Shown piece by piece: positions 6,668-14,898 of a stretch of DNA of 15,060 nucleotides (its first letter is position 1; the number at the start of each line of letters is the position of its first letter). Made by a program: the position numbers and the translations under genes. The DNA comes from Paludibacteraceae bacterium (GTDB lineage Bacteria; Bacteroidota; Bacteroidia; Bacteroidales; Paludibacteraceae): assembly GCA_018055865.1 (NCBI GenBank), contig JAGPGR010000011.1, positions 1 to 15,060 of the forward strand, read 5' to 3'. The notes beneath the pieces were generated by a model that saw only the letters and a program-made list of their open reading frames with translations, did no database searches and was not told the DNA's origin.

Positions 6668-7522
6668 TTAGAGTTGAAAATGCTTGTATTTTTCATAAAT
6701 TTTTATGGTTTCTACAGCTTCTTTTACATCGTGTACGCGCAAAATGCAGGCACCATTTACCAAACCCAGCATATTGAGTGCAGTGGTGCCGTTGAGCGCT
6801 TCGTAGGGGTTCGAGTCCAGCAGGTTGTAAACCATTGATTTTCTGGAAATACCATACATCAGAGGTAATCCCAGCTGTTGAAACCAACTCATTTTGGCCA
6901 GTAATTCATAGTTTTGATCCAGAGTTTTAGCAAAACCAAATCCGGGGTCAATGATAATGTCTTTGGCTCCCAAATGCACTAAACGGGCTATTCTTTTTGA
7001 GAAAAATTCCAGCATTTCCGAAAGCATATTGTCATAGTGAGTTAGTTGTTGCATAGTCTGAGGTGTTCCGCGCATGTGGGTAAGCACATAGGCTGCTCCG
7101 GTATCGGCCACAGTTTCGAACATGGAATCGTCCAGCGTTCCACCGCTTATGTCGTTGATTAGCTGCACTCCGCATTCTTCTACTGCCCATCGTGCCACTC
7201 CGGCACGAAAAGTATCGACAGAAAGAATTGTATCCGGGAAATGCTTACGGATGGATTTCAGGGATTCGCGCAGCCTTTCCATTTCCTCCTGTTCAGAAAT
7301 TTGCCTGGCCGACGGACGGGTGGAGTAAGCACCAACATCAATCATAGAAGCACCGGCTTCGAGTGCTTTCTCAACGCGGTTCAGCACATCCTTATCGTTA
7401 AATAAGCGGCTCAGGCTGTAGAATGAATCCGGTGTCAGATTGACGATAGCCATAACTGCCGGTACAGTCAAATCAACCAACTTACCGCCCAGATTAAGTT
7501 GAAAAGGGATGGAACTCATCAT
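6668..7522 (-). CDS. folP: Dihydropteroate synthase
   Basis: FolP joins p-aminobenzoate to the pterin pyrophosphate in folate synthesis; it is the sulfonamide target. At 284 residues it has normal length for a TIM barrel. Motifs are NLTPDSF (28-34), GASMIDVGAYSTRP (57-70), SVDTFR (101-106), INDISGG (122-128), HMRGTP (149-154), DPGFGFAK (192-199), YGISRKS (223-229) and RVHDV (262-266) with the conserved Arg-x-His. Asp in ILSVD, Asn-Asp and the Lys/Arg residues that bind the pterin and pyrophosphate are all present. Two ATGs are adjacent at the start (7522 and 7519); the first is used here. It appears to be the first gene of a leftward folP-cdaA-PNGase-like transcript, with a candidate promoter at 7576-7583. 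Confidence 0.97.
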   Translation of the reverse strand: MMSSIPFQLNLGGKLVDLTVPAVMAIVNLTPDSFYSLSRLFNDKDVLNRVEKALEAGASMIDVGAYSTRPSARQISEQEEMERLRESLKSIRKHFPDTILSVDTFRAGVARWAVEECGVQLINDISGGTLDDSMFETVADTGAAYVLTHMRGTPQTMQQLTHYDNMLSEMLEFFSKRIARLVHLGAKDIIIDPGFGFAKTLDQNYELLAKMSWFQQLGLPLMYGISRKSMVYNLLDSNPYEALNGTTALNMLGLVNGACILRVHDVKEAVETIKIYEKYKHFQL

Positions 7523-7575
7523 TAAAACAAAATATGTTTGAAAAAAATGCGTTACATAAACAGACTTATGCTCTA

Positions 7576-7583
7576 CAAAAGTA
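7576..7583 (-). promoter_or_regulatory. folP: Candidate -7 box TACTTTTG for the folP transcript
   Basis: On the minus strand TACTTTTG matches the Bacteroidota -7 consensus TAnnTTTG exactly and lies 53 bases upstream of the folP ATG. No clear TTTG -33 box is found at the usual spacing. The rest of the 240-base spacer (7523-7762) is AT-rich, and no full consensus promoter for gldJ was found in it. Confidence 0.45.
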
Positions 7584-7762
7584 AGAAAATAAACGCTTTT
7601 TCGTTCTGTTTTTGTAGAATTATTAAAAAAATTAAAATAAAATATACGTTTTCTGTCGAATTTGAGTTATTTAAAAGAATTGAAAATAACTGACCTGAAA
7701 GGCCGGAATTCAACATTGGCCTGTATGACAGAAATTTTGAGAACAAAAACAATTATTTACGT

Positions 7763-9364
7763 ATGAAACGAATTCATGTTGTTAAACTATCAGGTTTTAT
7801 AATAGCGGCCTTGCTCATAGCTTCCTGCGCACCGAAAGCCAAATCTGCCGACGGCTCAGCCAGGTCAAAACCGCCGAGAAATTCAACAGTTTCGACTGCA
7901 ACCGGATGGACTTACGAAAATGAAAATTTCACAGGTACAAACGGATATGCCTCATCGGGATTTGCTGCTCACGAAAATTATCGCCCTCAAATACCGGCCG
8001 GCATGGTGGTAATAGAAGGAGGTACGTTCATGATGGGCGAAAAAACCGACCTGATTACCGCTCAGCGCGATAACCTCACCCGCAGGGTATCGGTAGGTTC
8101 ATTCTATATGGATCAGTATGAAGTGAGCAACCTCAACTGGCGTGAATATGTGCACTGGATGGAAGTGGTTTACGGGGCCACTGCTCCGCGCCTGGTGGAC
8201 AAAGCCAGACCTAATGTAGATAAAACGAGCGACCCGATGACCTACAATGAGCCTTACCTGGATCGTTATTACTCCCATCCTGCTTTCAACAATTATCCGG
8301 TAGTAGGCGTAACATGGGAACAAGCCATGGATTACTGCCAGTGGCGCACGGACCGGATGAACGAGCTGGTACTGGTAAGAGCGGGCGTGCTCGCAGAACC
8401 TGATTTTTCCTATGTTCAGCGCCAAAACAACGTGGACTCCATAGCTCAAAACTTTGTTTTCAATACTGATAAATATTTACTCCAAAGAACTTACAATCCC
8501 AAACCGGGTTCCAAACCACTGAAAAATGCATTCGGAGGAGTTCGAAAAGCCGATATGGGCGATGGGCTGATGTATCCTAATTTCCGACTACCCACCGAGG
8601 CCGAATGGGAATTTGCAGCCTACGGACTGAAAGCCGAGAAAAACGGACTGCTGGCCGAAGGACGAATATATCCATGGACTGGTGACGAGTTGCGTAATAC
8701 AAAAAACGGCAAACAACAGGGCCGGATGCAGGCAAATTACGTTCGCGGACGCGGCGATATGATGGGAACAGCCGGTGACCTGAATGATAAATATACAACC
8801 ACAGCACCGGTGAACGCCTACGCACCGAATGATTTTGGACTGTACAACATGGCCGGCAATGTGAATGAATGGGTGATGGATGTATATCGCTCCACATCAT
8901 CGCAGGATATGGCAGAATACAATCCTTTCCGCGGCAACGAAGAACGTTCTTACCTGGCCGACTTCGAAGATGAAAGCGGAAATTATAACCTGAAAATTGA
9001 CTCGCTGGGACGGGTAGCTTACGTAGTTTTACCCAAAGAAGACTTGCGTGGATTCAAAGATGGCTCCGCGCAACTGAGCACCGATTTCAAACTTTACACC
9101 GATCCAGAAGGCGAAGCTGCTCTCCAAAATAACAGACAACTGGATCCAACCGATGTGCTGGCACCCAAAATAACCAATAAAACACGCGTTTACAAAGGTG
9201 GTTCGTGGAAAGACCGCGCATACTGGCTCAATCCGGCAACGCGCCGTTACCTCGATCAGGATAAATCGGCCAACGACATCGGATTCCGATGTGCGATGAC
9301 TATGTTGGGAAGTATTGACGATCAGCCGGTTAAGAAAAAAACCAGTACGAAAAAGAAAAGGTAA
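7763..9364 (+). CDS. gldJ: Gliding motility / type IX secretion lipoprotein GldJ
   Basis: GldJ is an outer-membrane-associated lipoprotein needed for gliding and for stability of the GldK part of the type IX secretion system. The 533-residue protein has a lipoprotein signal (basic start, hydrophobic 12-19, lipobox LIASC with Cys22), a Ser/Pro-rich stretch, then a formylglycine-generating-enzyme-like domain. Landmarks are TGWTYENE (48-55), VIEGGTFMMG (83-92), SFYMDQYEVSN (113-123), RLPTEAEWEFAAYG, NDFGLYNMAGNVNEWVMDVY, GGSWKDRAYW (479-488) and IGFRCAM (506-512). The ATGW motif before the domain and the YNPFRGN and RRYLDQDKS stretches fit GldJ better than GldK. The tail is Lys-rich (KKKTSTKKKR). 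It stands alone, with no other gld/spr/por genes here, between divergent folP and asnS. Confidence 0.9.
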   Translation: MKRIHVVKLSGFIIAALLIASCAPKAKSADGSARSKPPRNSTVSTATGWTYENENFTGTNGYASSGFAAHENYRPQIPAGMVVIEGGTFMMGEKTDLITAQRDNLTRRVSVGSFYMDQYEVSNLNWREYVHWMEVVYGATAPRLVDKARPNVDKTSDPMTYNEPYLDRYYSHPAFNNYPVVGVTWEQAMDYCQWRTDRMNELVLVRAGVLAEPDFSYVQRQNNVDSIAQNFVFNTDKYLLQRTYNPKPGSKPLKNAFGGVRKADMGDGLMYPNFRLPTEAEWEFAAYGLKAEKNGLLAEGRIYPWTGDELRNTKNGKQQGRMQANYVRGRGDMMGTAGDLNDKYTTTAPVNAYAPNDFGLYNMAGNVNEWVMDVYRSTSSQDMAEYNPFRGNEERSYLADFEDESGNYNLKIDSLGRVAYVVLPKEDLRGFKDGSAQLSTDFKLYTDPEGEAALQNNRQLDPTDVLAPKITNKTRVYKGGSWKDRAYWLNPATRRYLDQDKSANDIGFRCAMTMLGSIDDQPVKKKTSTKKKR

Positions 9365-9436
9365 ATCTTATGCTACACCGGTTTCGTTTTTTATCCGGTT
9401 TTCGAGTCAATTCGTTTATCCCGAAATACTTAAAAA

Positions 9437-9469
9437 AGAAGCATCTGTTTTTTGAACAGGTGTTTTTTT
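9437..9469 (+). terminator. Intrinsic terminator between gldJ and asnS
   Basis: The hairpin CATCTGTT-ttttg-AACAGGTG (9442-9462) has an 8-pair stem with one G-U pair. A run of seven T follows at 9463-9469, and an A-run precedes it that can extend the stem. It lies about 75 bases after the gldJ stop and should separate gldJ from asnS transcription. Confidence 0.85.
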
Positions 9470-9505
9470 ATTTCCAATAAATTTAGTTTAATGATTTAAA
9501 AGTAT

Positions 9506-9513
9506 TAATTTTG
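9506..9513 (+). promoter_or_regulatory. asnS: Candidate -7 box TAATTTTG for asnS
   Basis: TAATTTTG matches TAnnTTTG exactly and sits just after the gldJ terminator, 30 bases before the asnS ATG. The upstream -33 region has only a weak TTTA at 9487-9490. Confidence 0.5.
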
Positions 9514-9543
9514 CAGTTCGAATTACATTCAGATTAAATTTTT

Positions 9544-10941
9544 ATGCAAAGAACAAAAATTGTTGATGCGCTGAAAAGTACAGCGTTTGGAACAGAGGTA
9601 AATATTAAAGGTTGGGTTCGTACCCGCAGAGGTAACAAAAACGTAAGTTTTATAGCATTAAATGATGGTTCAACTATAAACAACATACAGATTGTAGTTG
9701 ATTTAAGTCATTTTGACGAAGAATATCTCAAACCAATCACCACCGGAGCCTGCATCAGTGTAACCGGCAAGCTGGTCGAATCGCAGGGAAAAGGTCAAAG
9801 TCTTGAAGTTCAGGCCAATGAAGTGATTATATACGGTGGAGCTGATCCCGAAACATATCCGCTGCAGAAAAAAGGACATACCATGGAGTTTTTGCGCGAA
9901 ATAGCTCACCTGCGTCCGCGCACCAATACATTCGGAGCCATTTTCCGTATACGCCATCATATGGCATTTGCCATTCATAAGTTTTTCCACGAACGCGGAT
10001 TTTTCTATTTTCATACTCCCATTATCACAGCTTCGGATGCCGAAGGGGCCGGACAGATGTTTCAGGTTACGACACTGGATCTCGACAAACTACCCAAAAC
10101 ACCCGAAGGAGAAGTGGATTTTTCTGACGATTTCTTCGGACGACCAGCCAATCTGACCGTTTCGGGGCAACTCGAAGGTGAGCTGGCAGCCATGGCGCTT
10201 GGAGCTATTTATACGTTCGGACCTACCTTCCGGGCCGAAAATTCCAATACGCCGCGCCACCTTTCGGAGTTTTGGATGATAGAGCCGGAAGTGGCTTTCA
10301 ACGAAATAGAAGAAAACATGCAACTGGCACAGGATTTTATTCAGTATTGCATTCAATGGGCACTGGATAATTGCCAGGACGATTTGAATTTTCTGAACGA
10401 CATGTACGATAAAGAGCTGATAGAAAGGTTGAAATTTGTAGTAGAAAATGATTTTGTGAGACTGACCTATACCGAAGGCGTCAAAATTCTCGAACAAGCC
10501 GTGGCAAACGGACATAAATTTGAATATCGCGTAGGTTGGGGCACCGACCTGCAATCGGAACACGAGCGTTATCTGGTGGAACAACATTTCAAAAAACCGG
10601 TTATCCTGACCGATTATCCGCAGGAAATCAAAGCATTCTACATGAAACTGAGCGACGACGGAAAAACCGTTCGGGCTATGGATGTGCTTTTCCCGAAAAT
10701 TGGCGAGATTATCGGCGGTTCACAGCGCGAAGAGGACTACGACAAGCTCAGAACCCGCGCAGCTTCCATGGGTGTGCCCGAAAAGGACATCTGGTGGTAC
10801 CTGGACACCCGGAGGTTCGGCACTGCGCCGCATGCCGGATTTGGATTGGGTTTCGAACGGCTGTTGCTTTTCGTTACCGGAATGGCCAATATCCGCGATG
10901 TAATACCATTTCCCAGAACGCCCAAAAGTGCTGATTTTTAA
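9544..10941 (+). CDS. asnS: Asparaginyl-tRNA synthetase
   Basis: AsnS charges tRNA-Asn in the cytoplasm. The 465-residue class IIb synthetase has an N-terminal OB-fold anticodon-binding domain (about 1-115, with [18 protein letters not shown] at 25-42) and a catalytic core. Class II motif 1 lies in the helix and strand around 127-162 ([15 protein letters not shown]...FHTPIIT), motif 2 is [20 protein letters not shown] (225-244), and motif 3 is [19 protein letters not shown] near the C-terminus, followed by IPFPRTP. The [13 protein letters not shown] stretch (208-220) and the absence of an Asp-specific insertion favour Asn over Asp specificity. The ATG at 9544 follows a matching promoter box and the N-terminus [10 protein letters not shown] looks complete. 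The 111-base spacer to korA has no clear terminator. Confidence 0.96.
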   Translation: MQRTKIVDALKSTAFGTEVNIKGWVRTRRGNKNVSFIALNDGSTINNIQIVVDLSHFDEEYLKPITTGACISVTGKLVESQGKGQSLEVQANEVIIYGGADPETYPLQKKGHTMEFLREIAHLRPRTNTFGAIFRIRHHMAFAIHKFFHERGFFYFHTPIITASDAEGAGQMFQVTTLDLDKLPKTPEGEVDFSDDFFGRPANLTVSGQLEGELAAMALGAIYTFGPTFRAENSNTPRHLSEFWMIEPEVAFNEIEENMQLAQDFIQYCIQWALDNCQDDLNFLNDMYDKELIERLKFVVENDFVRLTYTEGVKILEQAVANGHKFEYRVGWGTDLQSEHERYLVEQHFKKPVILTDYPQEIKAFYMKLSDDGKTVRAMDVLFPKIGEIIGGSQREEDYDKLRTRAASMGVPEKDIWWYLDTRRFGTAPHAGFGLGFERLLLFVTGMANIRDVIPFPRTPKSADF

Positions 10942-11052
10942 AAATCAAAAAACAAGAATTTTAGGTAATAAAAACAATATTTGTAAAATTTCATAGTGTC
11001 TGTGCTCTGAAAGTCGTCGAAAAGGGGATTTTGGGGCTAAAATTAATTAAAT

Positions 11053-12900
11053 ATGGAAAATATTAGAGTAAAAGAACTGGATAATGTAGTCGTGTTGTTT
11101 GCAGGTGACTCAGGCGATGGGATGCAGCTTACAGGCACATTATTCTCCAACATCTCTGCAGAAATTGGTAACGAAATTTCTACTTTTCCCGATTATCCTG
11201 CTGAAATTCGTGCTCCACAGGGTACTGTGGGTGGTGTTTCAGGCTTTCAGGTTCATATCGGTTCAGGAAAAATTTATACTCCCGGCGACGAAGCCGATGT
11301 ATTTGTGGCAATGAACCCGGCAGCCCTCAAAGTTAACATCCACAAGGTGAAAAAGGGCGGAGCTATTATTTACGACGAAAATAGTTTCCTGAAAAGCGAT
11401 CTCACCAAAGCCGGATTCATTACCGATAATCCCTTTACAGAATTAGCAGTTTCAGAATCTACTACGCTGATTCCTACTCAACTGACTAATCTGACTCAAA
11501 CAAGTCTCGAAGGATTCGGGCTGGACAACAAAGATGTGTTGCGATGCAAAAACATGTTTGCCCTGGGATTGATTTGCTGGCTGTTCAATCGTCCGATTGA
11601 CAAAGCCGAACAATTTATCCAACAAAAATTCAGAAAAAAACCGGCTGTACTTCAGGCTAATATCAAGGTACTCAACGATGGATTCAACTACGGAAATAAC
11701 CTCCATCTGTCCATTCCCACGTACTCAATAGAGCGTTCGGACCAGACACCTCCGGGAAAATATACCAGCATTTCGGGCAATACGGCCACTGCTTATGGTC
11801 TCATTGCAGCAGCCGAGAAGGCCGGCTTACAACTTTTTCTGGGAAGCTACCCCATTACTCCGGCATCGGACATCATGCAGGAACTGGCCCTTCGCCGCGA
11901 TTTGGGCGTGAAAGTGGTTCAGTGTGAAGACGAAATAGCCGGTATTACAACTGCTATCGGAGCTTCATTTGCAGGCTGCCTGGCGGCTACTAATACCTCG
12001 GGTCCGGGTCTGGCACTGAAATCGGAAGCCATCGGACTTGCAGTAATGGCAGAATTGCCTCTGGTGGTGATAGATGTAATGCGTGGCGGACCTTCAACCG
12101 GTATGCCAACCAAAACCGAACAAACAGACCTGCTACAGGCACTCCACGGCCGAAACGGCGAAAGTCCCGTGGTAGTAATGGCTCCGGGAACACCCGACGA
12201 TTGCTTTCATTATACGTTTATGGCTGCAAAAATAGCCCTCGAATATATGACACCCGTTATTTTACTTTCTGATGCATTCCTGGGGAATGGTACTTCGCTC
12301 TGGAAATTGCCTAAAATGGCTGAATTGCCCGAAATTAAACCCAATTATGTTCCGGCCGAAATGACCGGTTATAATGCCACTACACGCAACGAAGATACCA
12401 AAGTCCGTTACTGGGCTATCCCGGGAACTGAAGGATTTAATTACCGCAACGGCGGATTGGAAAAAGATTATTTCAAAGGCGGCATTTCGTCAGATCCGCT
12501 GAATCATCAAAAAATGGTGGAAACCCGTGCAGCAAAAGTAAAAAATGTGGAACGTGAAATTCCAGATTTGGAAATATTCGGAAATGAAAATGCCGACTTG
12601 CTGGTAGTAGGATGGGGAAGTACCCGCGGCCACCTGATGAGTACGGTGGATTCCATGCAGAAGAAAGGCAGAAATGTAGCTATGGCTCATTTCAATTACA
12701 TCAACCCGCTGCCCAAAAATACGGCCGAAGTGCTGAGAAAATTCAAAAAAATGGTGGTGTGTGAATTAAATTCCGGACAGTTTGCAGCTTATCTGCGGGC
12801 TGAAATTCCCGGACTGAACCTGATACAATACAACAAAGTACAAGGTCAGCCTTTTACCGTTACGGAATTGGAAGAACAATTTGAATTAATCTTAAAATAG
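11053..12900 (+). CDS. korA: 2-oxoacid:ferredoxin oxidoreductase, fused gamma-alpha subunit (KorA type)
   Basis: With KorB it forms a CoA-acylating 2-oxoacid (most likely 2-oxoglutarate):ferredoxin oxidoreductase using thiamine diphosphate. The 615-residue protein begins with the gamma domain (about 1-200), marked by FAGDSGDGMQLTG (16-28), PDYPAEIRAPQGTVGGVSGFQ and MNPAAL (87-92). The alpha domain follows from about 235, with GSYPITPASDIMQEL (264-278), CEDEIAGITTAIGASFAG (291-308), TNTSGPGLALKSEAIGLA (313-330) and MRGGPSTGMPTKTEQTDL (343-360), then a C-terminal Rossmann-like part (from about 515, LLVVGWGSTRG). This gamma-alpha order and length are typical of the KorA/VorB-like group in Bacteroidota. 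korB follows after 122 bases on the same strand. Exact 2-oxoacid preference cannot be read from sequence alone. Confidence 0.92.
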   Translation: MENIRVKELDNVVVLFAGDSGDGMQLTGTLFSNISAEIGNEISTFPDYPAEIRAPQGTVGGVSGFQVHIGSGKIYTPGDEADVFVAMNPAALKVNIHKVKKGGAIIYDENSFLKSDLTKAGFITDNPFTELAVSESTTLIPTQLTNLTQTSLEGFGLDNKDVLRCKNMFALGLICWLFNRPIDKAEQFIQQKFRKKPAVLQANIKVLNDGFNYGNNLHLSIPTYSIERSDQTPPGKYTSISGNTATAYGLIAAAEKAGLQLFLGSYPITPASDIMQELALRRDLGVKVVQCEDEIAGITTAIGASFAGCLAATNTSGPGLALKSEAIGLAVMAELPLVVIDVMRGGPSTGMPTKTEQTDLLQALHGRNGESPVVVMAPGTPDDCFHYTFMAAKIALEYMTPVILLSDAFLGNGTSLWKLPKMAELPEIKPNYVPAEMTGYNATTRNEDTKVRYWAIPGTEGFNYRNGGLEKDYFKGGISSDPLNHQKMVETRAAKVKNVEREIPDLEIFGNENADLLVVGWGSTRGHLMSTVDSMQKKGRNVAMAHFNYINPLPKNTAEVLRKFKKMVVCELNSGQFAAYLRAEIPGLNLIQYNKVQGQPFTVTELEEQFELILK

Positions 12901-12913
12901 TCAGTTACTTTGA

Positions 12914-13008
12914 GTTATTTGGCAGTACCGTTATTTATTTCCAGTGAATTCAAATAACAAAACTATAACCAATAACCATTGAAAACAACTTAATAACTTT
13001 CAAATAAC
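12914..13008 (+). repeat. CAAATAAC repeats in the korA-korB spacer
   Basis: GTTATTTG (12914-12921) is the exact inverse of CAAATAAC at 12951-12958, and a second direct copy lies at 13001-13008, 50 bases on. Related ATAACC words fill the space between. The spacer is AT-rich and the words could be chance; a binding site or an mRNA hairpin are the alternatives. Confidence 0.4.
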
Positions 13009-13022
13009 CAAAAATATTAGCT

Positions 13023-14039
13023 ATGGAAGCTGTAAAAATAGAATATACCCCCAAAGATTTCAAAAGTGACCAGCAGGTACGCTGGTGTCCCGGATGTGGC
13101 GATTATGCCATCATCAACAGTTTACATAAAGTGATGGCAGAAATGGCTGTTCCTCCACACGAAATAGCTGTAGTATCCGGTATCGGCTGTTCGTCCCGCT
13201 TGCCGTATTATGTAAGCAGTTATGGATTTCACACCATTCACGGGCGAGGTGCTGCAGTAGCCACCGGCATCAAAGTTGCTAATCCAACACTTACTGTGTG
13301 GCAAATAACAGGCGACGGTGACTGCCTCGCTATCGGAGGTAATCACTTCATTCACAGCGTAAGACGCAATATTGATATCAACGTGTTGCTTTTCAATAAT
13401 CAGATTTATGGATTGACAAAAGGTCAATTTTCACCTACTTCGCTCAAAGGAAAGGTGACCAAATCGTCGCCTTACGGTACCATCGAAGAACCTTTCCGTC
13501 CGGCAGAACTCACCTTCGGAGCTCGTGGAACATTCTTCGGACGCCTGCTGGATGTGGATTTGAAAAATGCGCAGCAAGTGATGCTGGCTGCAGCCCAGCA
13601 TAAGGGAACTTCGGTAATAGAATGTCTGGTAAACTGTGTTATATTCAACGACGGCGCTCACAGTTGGCTGGGCGAAAAAAATACCCGTCCGGATAAAATG
13701 GTATTTCTGGAACACGGCAAACCGATGATTTACGGAGTGGCAAATGACAAAGGACTTATACTGGAAAACGGACAGCTGAAAGCCGTAACAATAGGCGAAA
13801 ACGGCATAACAGAAGCCGATATTCTGGTGCACGATGCCCGTAATCCTAATCCTACGTTGCAATGGGAGCTTGCCATGATGCAGGGTCCGGATATGCCAAT
13901 TGCGTTGGGCATTATCCGCGATGTGGAGGCCGAAAGCTACAACGATGCGATGGACAGGCAAATTGCAGAGGTGAAAGAAAAATCCCGAGTCACGTGCTTC
14001 GATGACTTAGTGGACAGCCTTGAGCAGTGGATGATTTAA
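13023..14039 (+). CDS. korB: 2-oxoacid:ferredoxin oxidoreductase beta subunit (KorB type)
   Basis: The beta subunit carries the thiamine diphosphate and one 4Fe-4S cluster. In 338 residues it shows WCPGCGDYAI (21-30), GIGCSSRLPYYV (53-64), HTIHGRGAAVATGIKVANP (70-88), the TPP-binding stretch GDGDCLAIGGNHF (97-109) with NNQIYGLTKGQFSPTS (125-140), and ECLVNCVIFNDGAHSW (200-215). Cys22, Cys25, Cys56 and one of Cys201/Cys205 are the expected cluster ligands. The GQxSPT stretch is typical of 2-oxoglutarate/2-oxoacid rather than pyruvate enzymes. It follows korA in the same direction. No separate ferredoxin-like delta subunit is present, so a free ferredoxin is the likely acceptor. A hairpin terminator candidate follows at 14044-14099. 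Confidence 0.93.
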   Translation: MEAVKIEYTPKDFKSDQQVRWCPGCGDYAIINSLHKVMAEMAVPPHEIAVVSGIGCSSRLPYYVSSYGFHTIHGRGAAVATGIKVANPTLTVWQITGDGDCLAIGGNHFIHSVRRNIDINVLLFNNQIYGLTKGQFSPTSLKGKVTKSSPYGTIEEPFRPAELTFGARGTFFGRLLDVDLKNAQQVMLAAAQHKGTSVIECLVNCVIFNDGAHSWLGEKNTRPDKMVFLEHGKPMIYGVANDKGLILENGQLKAVTIGENGITEADILVHDARNPNPTLQWELAMMQGPDMPIALGIIRDVEAESYNDAMDRQIAEVKEKSRVTCFDDLVDSLEQWMI

Positions 14040-14043
14040 AAAA

Positions 14044-14099
14044 ACAGCCCACCCAAACCCTCACGAAGGGAGGGCTTAAAGAGTGGGCTGTAGAAATTT
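14044..14099 (+). terminator. Hairpin after korB (acagcccac ... gtgggctgt)
   Basis: A perfect 9-bp inverted repeat, ACAGCCCAC at 14044-14052 and GTGGGCTGT at 14083-14091, encloses a 30-base loop that holds repeat copy R5. It starts 4 bases after the korB stop and is followed by AGAAATTTTTAT. The loop is long for a classic intrinsic terminator. Confidence 0.5.
14048..14075 (+). repeat. Intergenic repeat, copy R5 (inverted partner of R6)
   Basis: It begins GCCCACCCAAACCCTCACG and continues AAGGGAGGGC. The core at 14052-14072 is the reverse complement of 14138-14157 apart from one extra G. It belongs to the same CCC-AA-CCC / GGG style as R1 to R4 but uses a TCACGAA centre. Confidence 0.7.
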
Positions 14100-14137
14100 T
14101 TATATTGTTGCAATCTTAAAAGTCAATAGGGTGATTT

Positions 14138-14161
14138 CTCCTTCGTGAGGGTTTGGGAGGG
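14138..14161 (-). repeat. Intergenic repeat, copy R6, just before the birA stop
   Basis: The plus strand reads CTCCTTCGTGAGGGTTTGGG then AGGGC, the inverse of R5. It ends 3 bases from the birA stop codon (14164-14166). A transcript from either side could fold R5 against R6 into a stem of about 24 pairs with a loop of about 62 bases, which may act as a bidirectional end for korB and birA. Confidence 0.7.
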
Positions 14162-14163
14162 CT

Positions 14164-14898
14164 TTATTTCTGGTGAGTTATTACTTCTTTGAAGTAATAC
14201 CCGCGCTTTTCCCCTTTTTTGGTGATCAATACCAACTTTCCATCCGGATTTACTTGCTCTATCCGGGCAAAAAAAAGTTCGTGGCTCGAGGCATCGATGT
14301 ATGGATGAAAGCCGTCTTTTCGGTATAAACACGCATGATATTCTTGCTGAGTTTTTTCGATATCTGCATTCAGGTAAAGCTTAATCAGCTGATGGTGAAT
14401 ATCCTGTAGTATCATTTCTCTGTCAGTTTTCTTTCCGGTAATCTGTTTTAATGAAACAGGATTGGGAGCATTTCCGGTAAATTTTTCCTGATTCACATTC
14501 AGTCCGATACCAACAATACACCGGTCAATTTTATCTCTCATCAACGAATTTTCAATCAGAATTCCACCCATTTTTTTGTCTTTCCAATAGATGTCGTTTG
14601 GCCATTTAACTGTGATTTCATCCGAATACTTGTCTAATACTTTTTTTATTGCCAGACAGGTAATTTGTGAAAGAATAAACTGCTCTGTAACACGGATATT
14701 ATGCGGATAGAGCAAAATGCTGAACAGGAGATTTTTACCGTTTTCAGATTCCCACGAGTTGCCCGGCTGTCCTTTTCCGGCTGTCTGAAAGTCGGTGTAA
14801 ACCAGATATCCTTCGGGCAATTTTTCCTTCACGGATAATTCCTTCAATAAATTGTTTGTGGATCCGGTACTGTCCGTAAAGTGATATAATTGGTTCAT
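14164..14898 (-). CDS. birA: Biotin-[acetyl-CoA-carboxylase] ligase, monofunctional BirA
   Basis: BirA activates biotin to biotinyl-AMP and attaches it to a lysine on biotin carboxyl carrier proteins. The 244-residue protein starts directly with the catalytic domain: STN (13-15), the biotinyl-AMP loop as QTAGKGQPGNSWES (38-51, in place of the usual GRGRRGR), LLFSILLYP (57-65), VKWPNDIYW (97-105), KKMGGILIE (108-116) and VGIGLNVN (129-136). The N-terminal helix-turn-helix of the E. coli repressor form is absent, so it should not regulate biotin genes. The C-terminal SH3-like part (about 200-244) is present. The ATG at 14898 overlaps the stop of the upstream dacB-like gene as ATGA, which suggests translational coupling. 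Confidence 0.93.
   Translation of the reverse strand: MNQLYHFTDSTGSTNNLLKELSVKEKLPEGYLVYTDFQTAGKGQPGNSWESENGKNLLFSILLYPHNIRVTEQFILSQITCLAIKKVLDKYSDEITVKWPNDIYWKDKKMGGILIENSLMRDKIDRCIVGIGLNVNQEKFTGNAPNPVSLKQITGKKTDREMILQDIHHQLIKLYLNADIEKTQQEYHACLYRKDGFHPYIDASSHELFFARIEQVNPDGKLVLITKKGEKRGYYFKEVITHQK

Noticed and set aside
7533..7540. TATGTTTG on the plus strand as a gldJ promoter
   Set aside because: It matches TAnnTTTG but lies over 220 bases from gldJ and next to the folP start, with no -33 box; probably chance in AT-rich DNA.
7523..9543. Sigma-54 promoters (TGGC-N9-TTGC) that might be targets of the response regulator
   Set aside because: I scanned the larger spacers by eye and found no convincing match.
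10090..10587. 165-codon minus-strand frame
   Set aside because: Antisense to the catalytic core of asnS, with no start context or motif.
12901..12930. TTACTTTG as a korB promoter -7 box
   Set aside because: The spacer between TA and TTTG is one base short of consensus and no -33 box is placed correctly.
13431..13961. 176-codon minus-strand frame
   Set aside because: Antisense to korB and lacking any recognisable motif.
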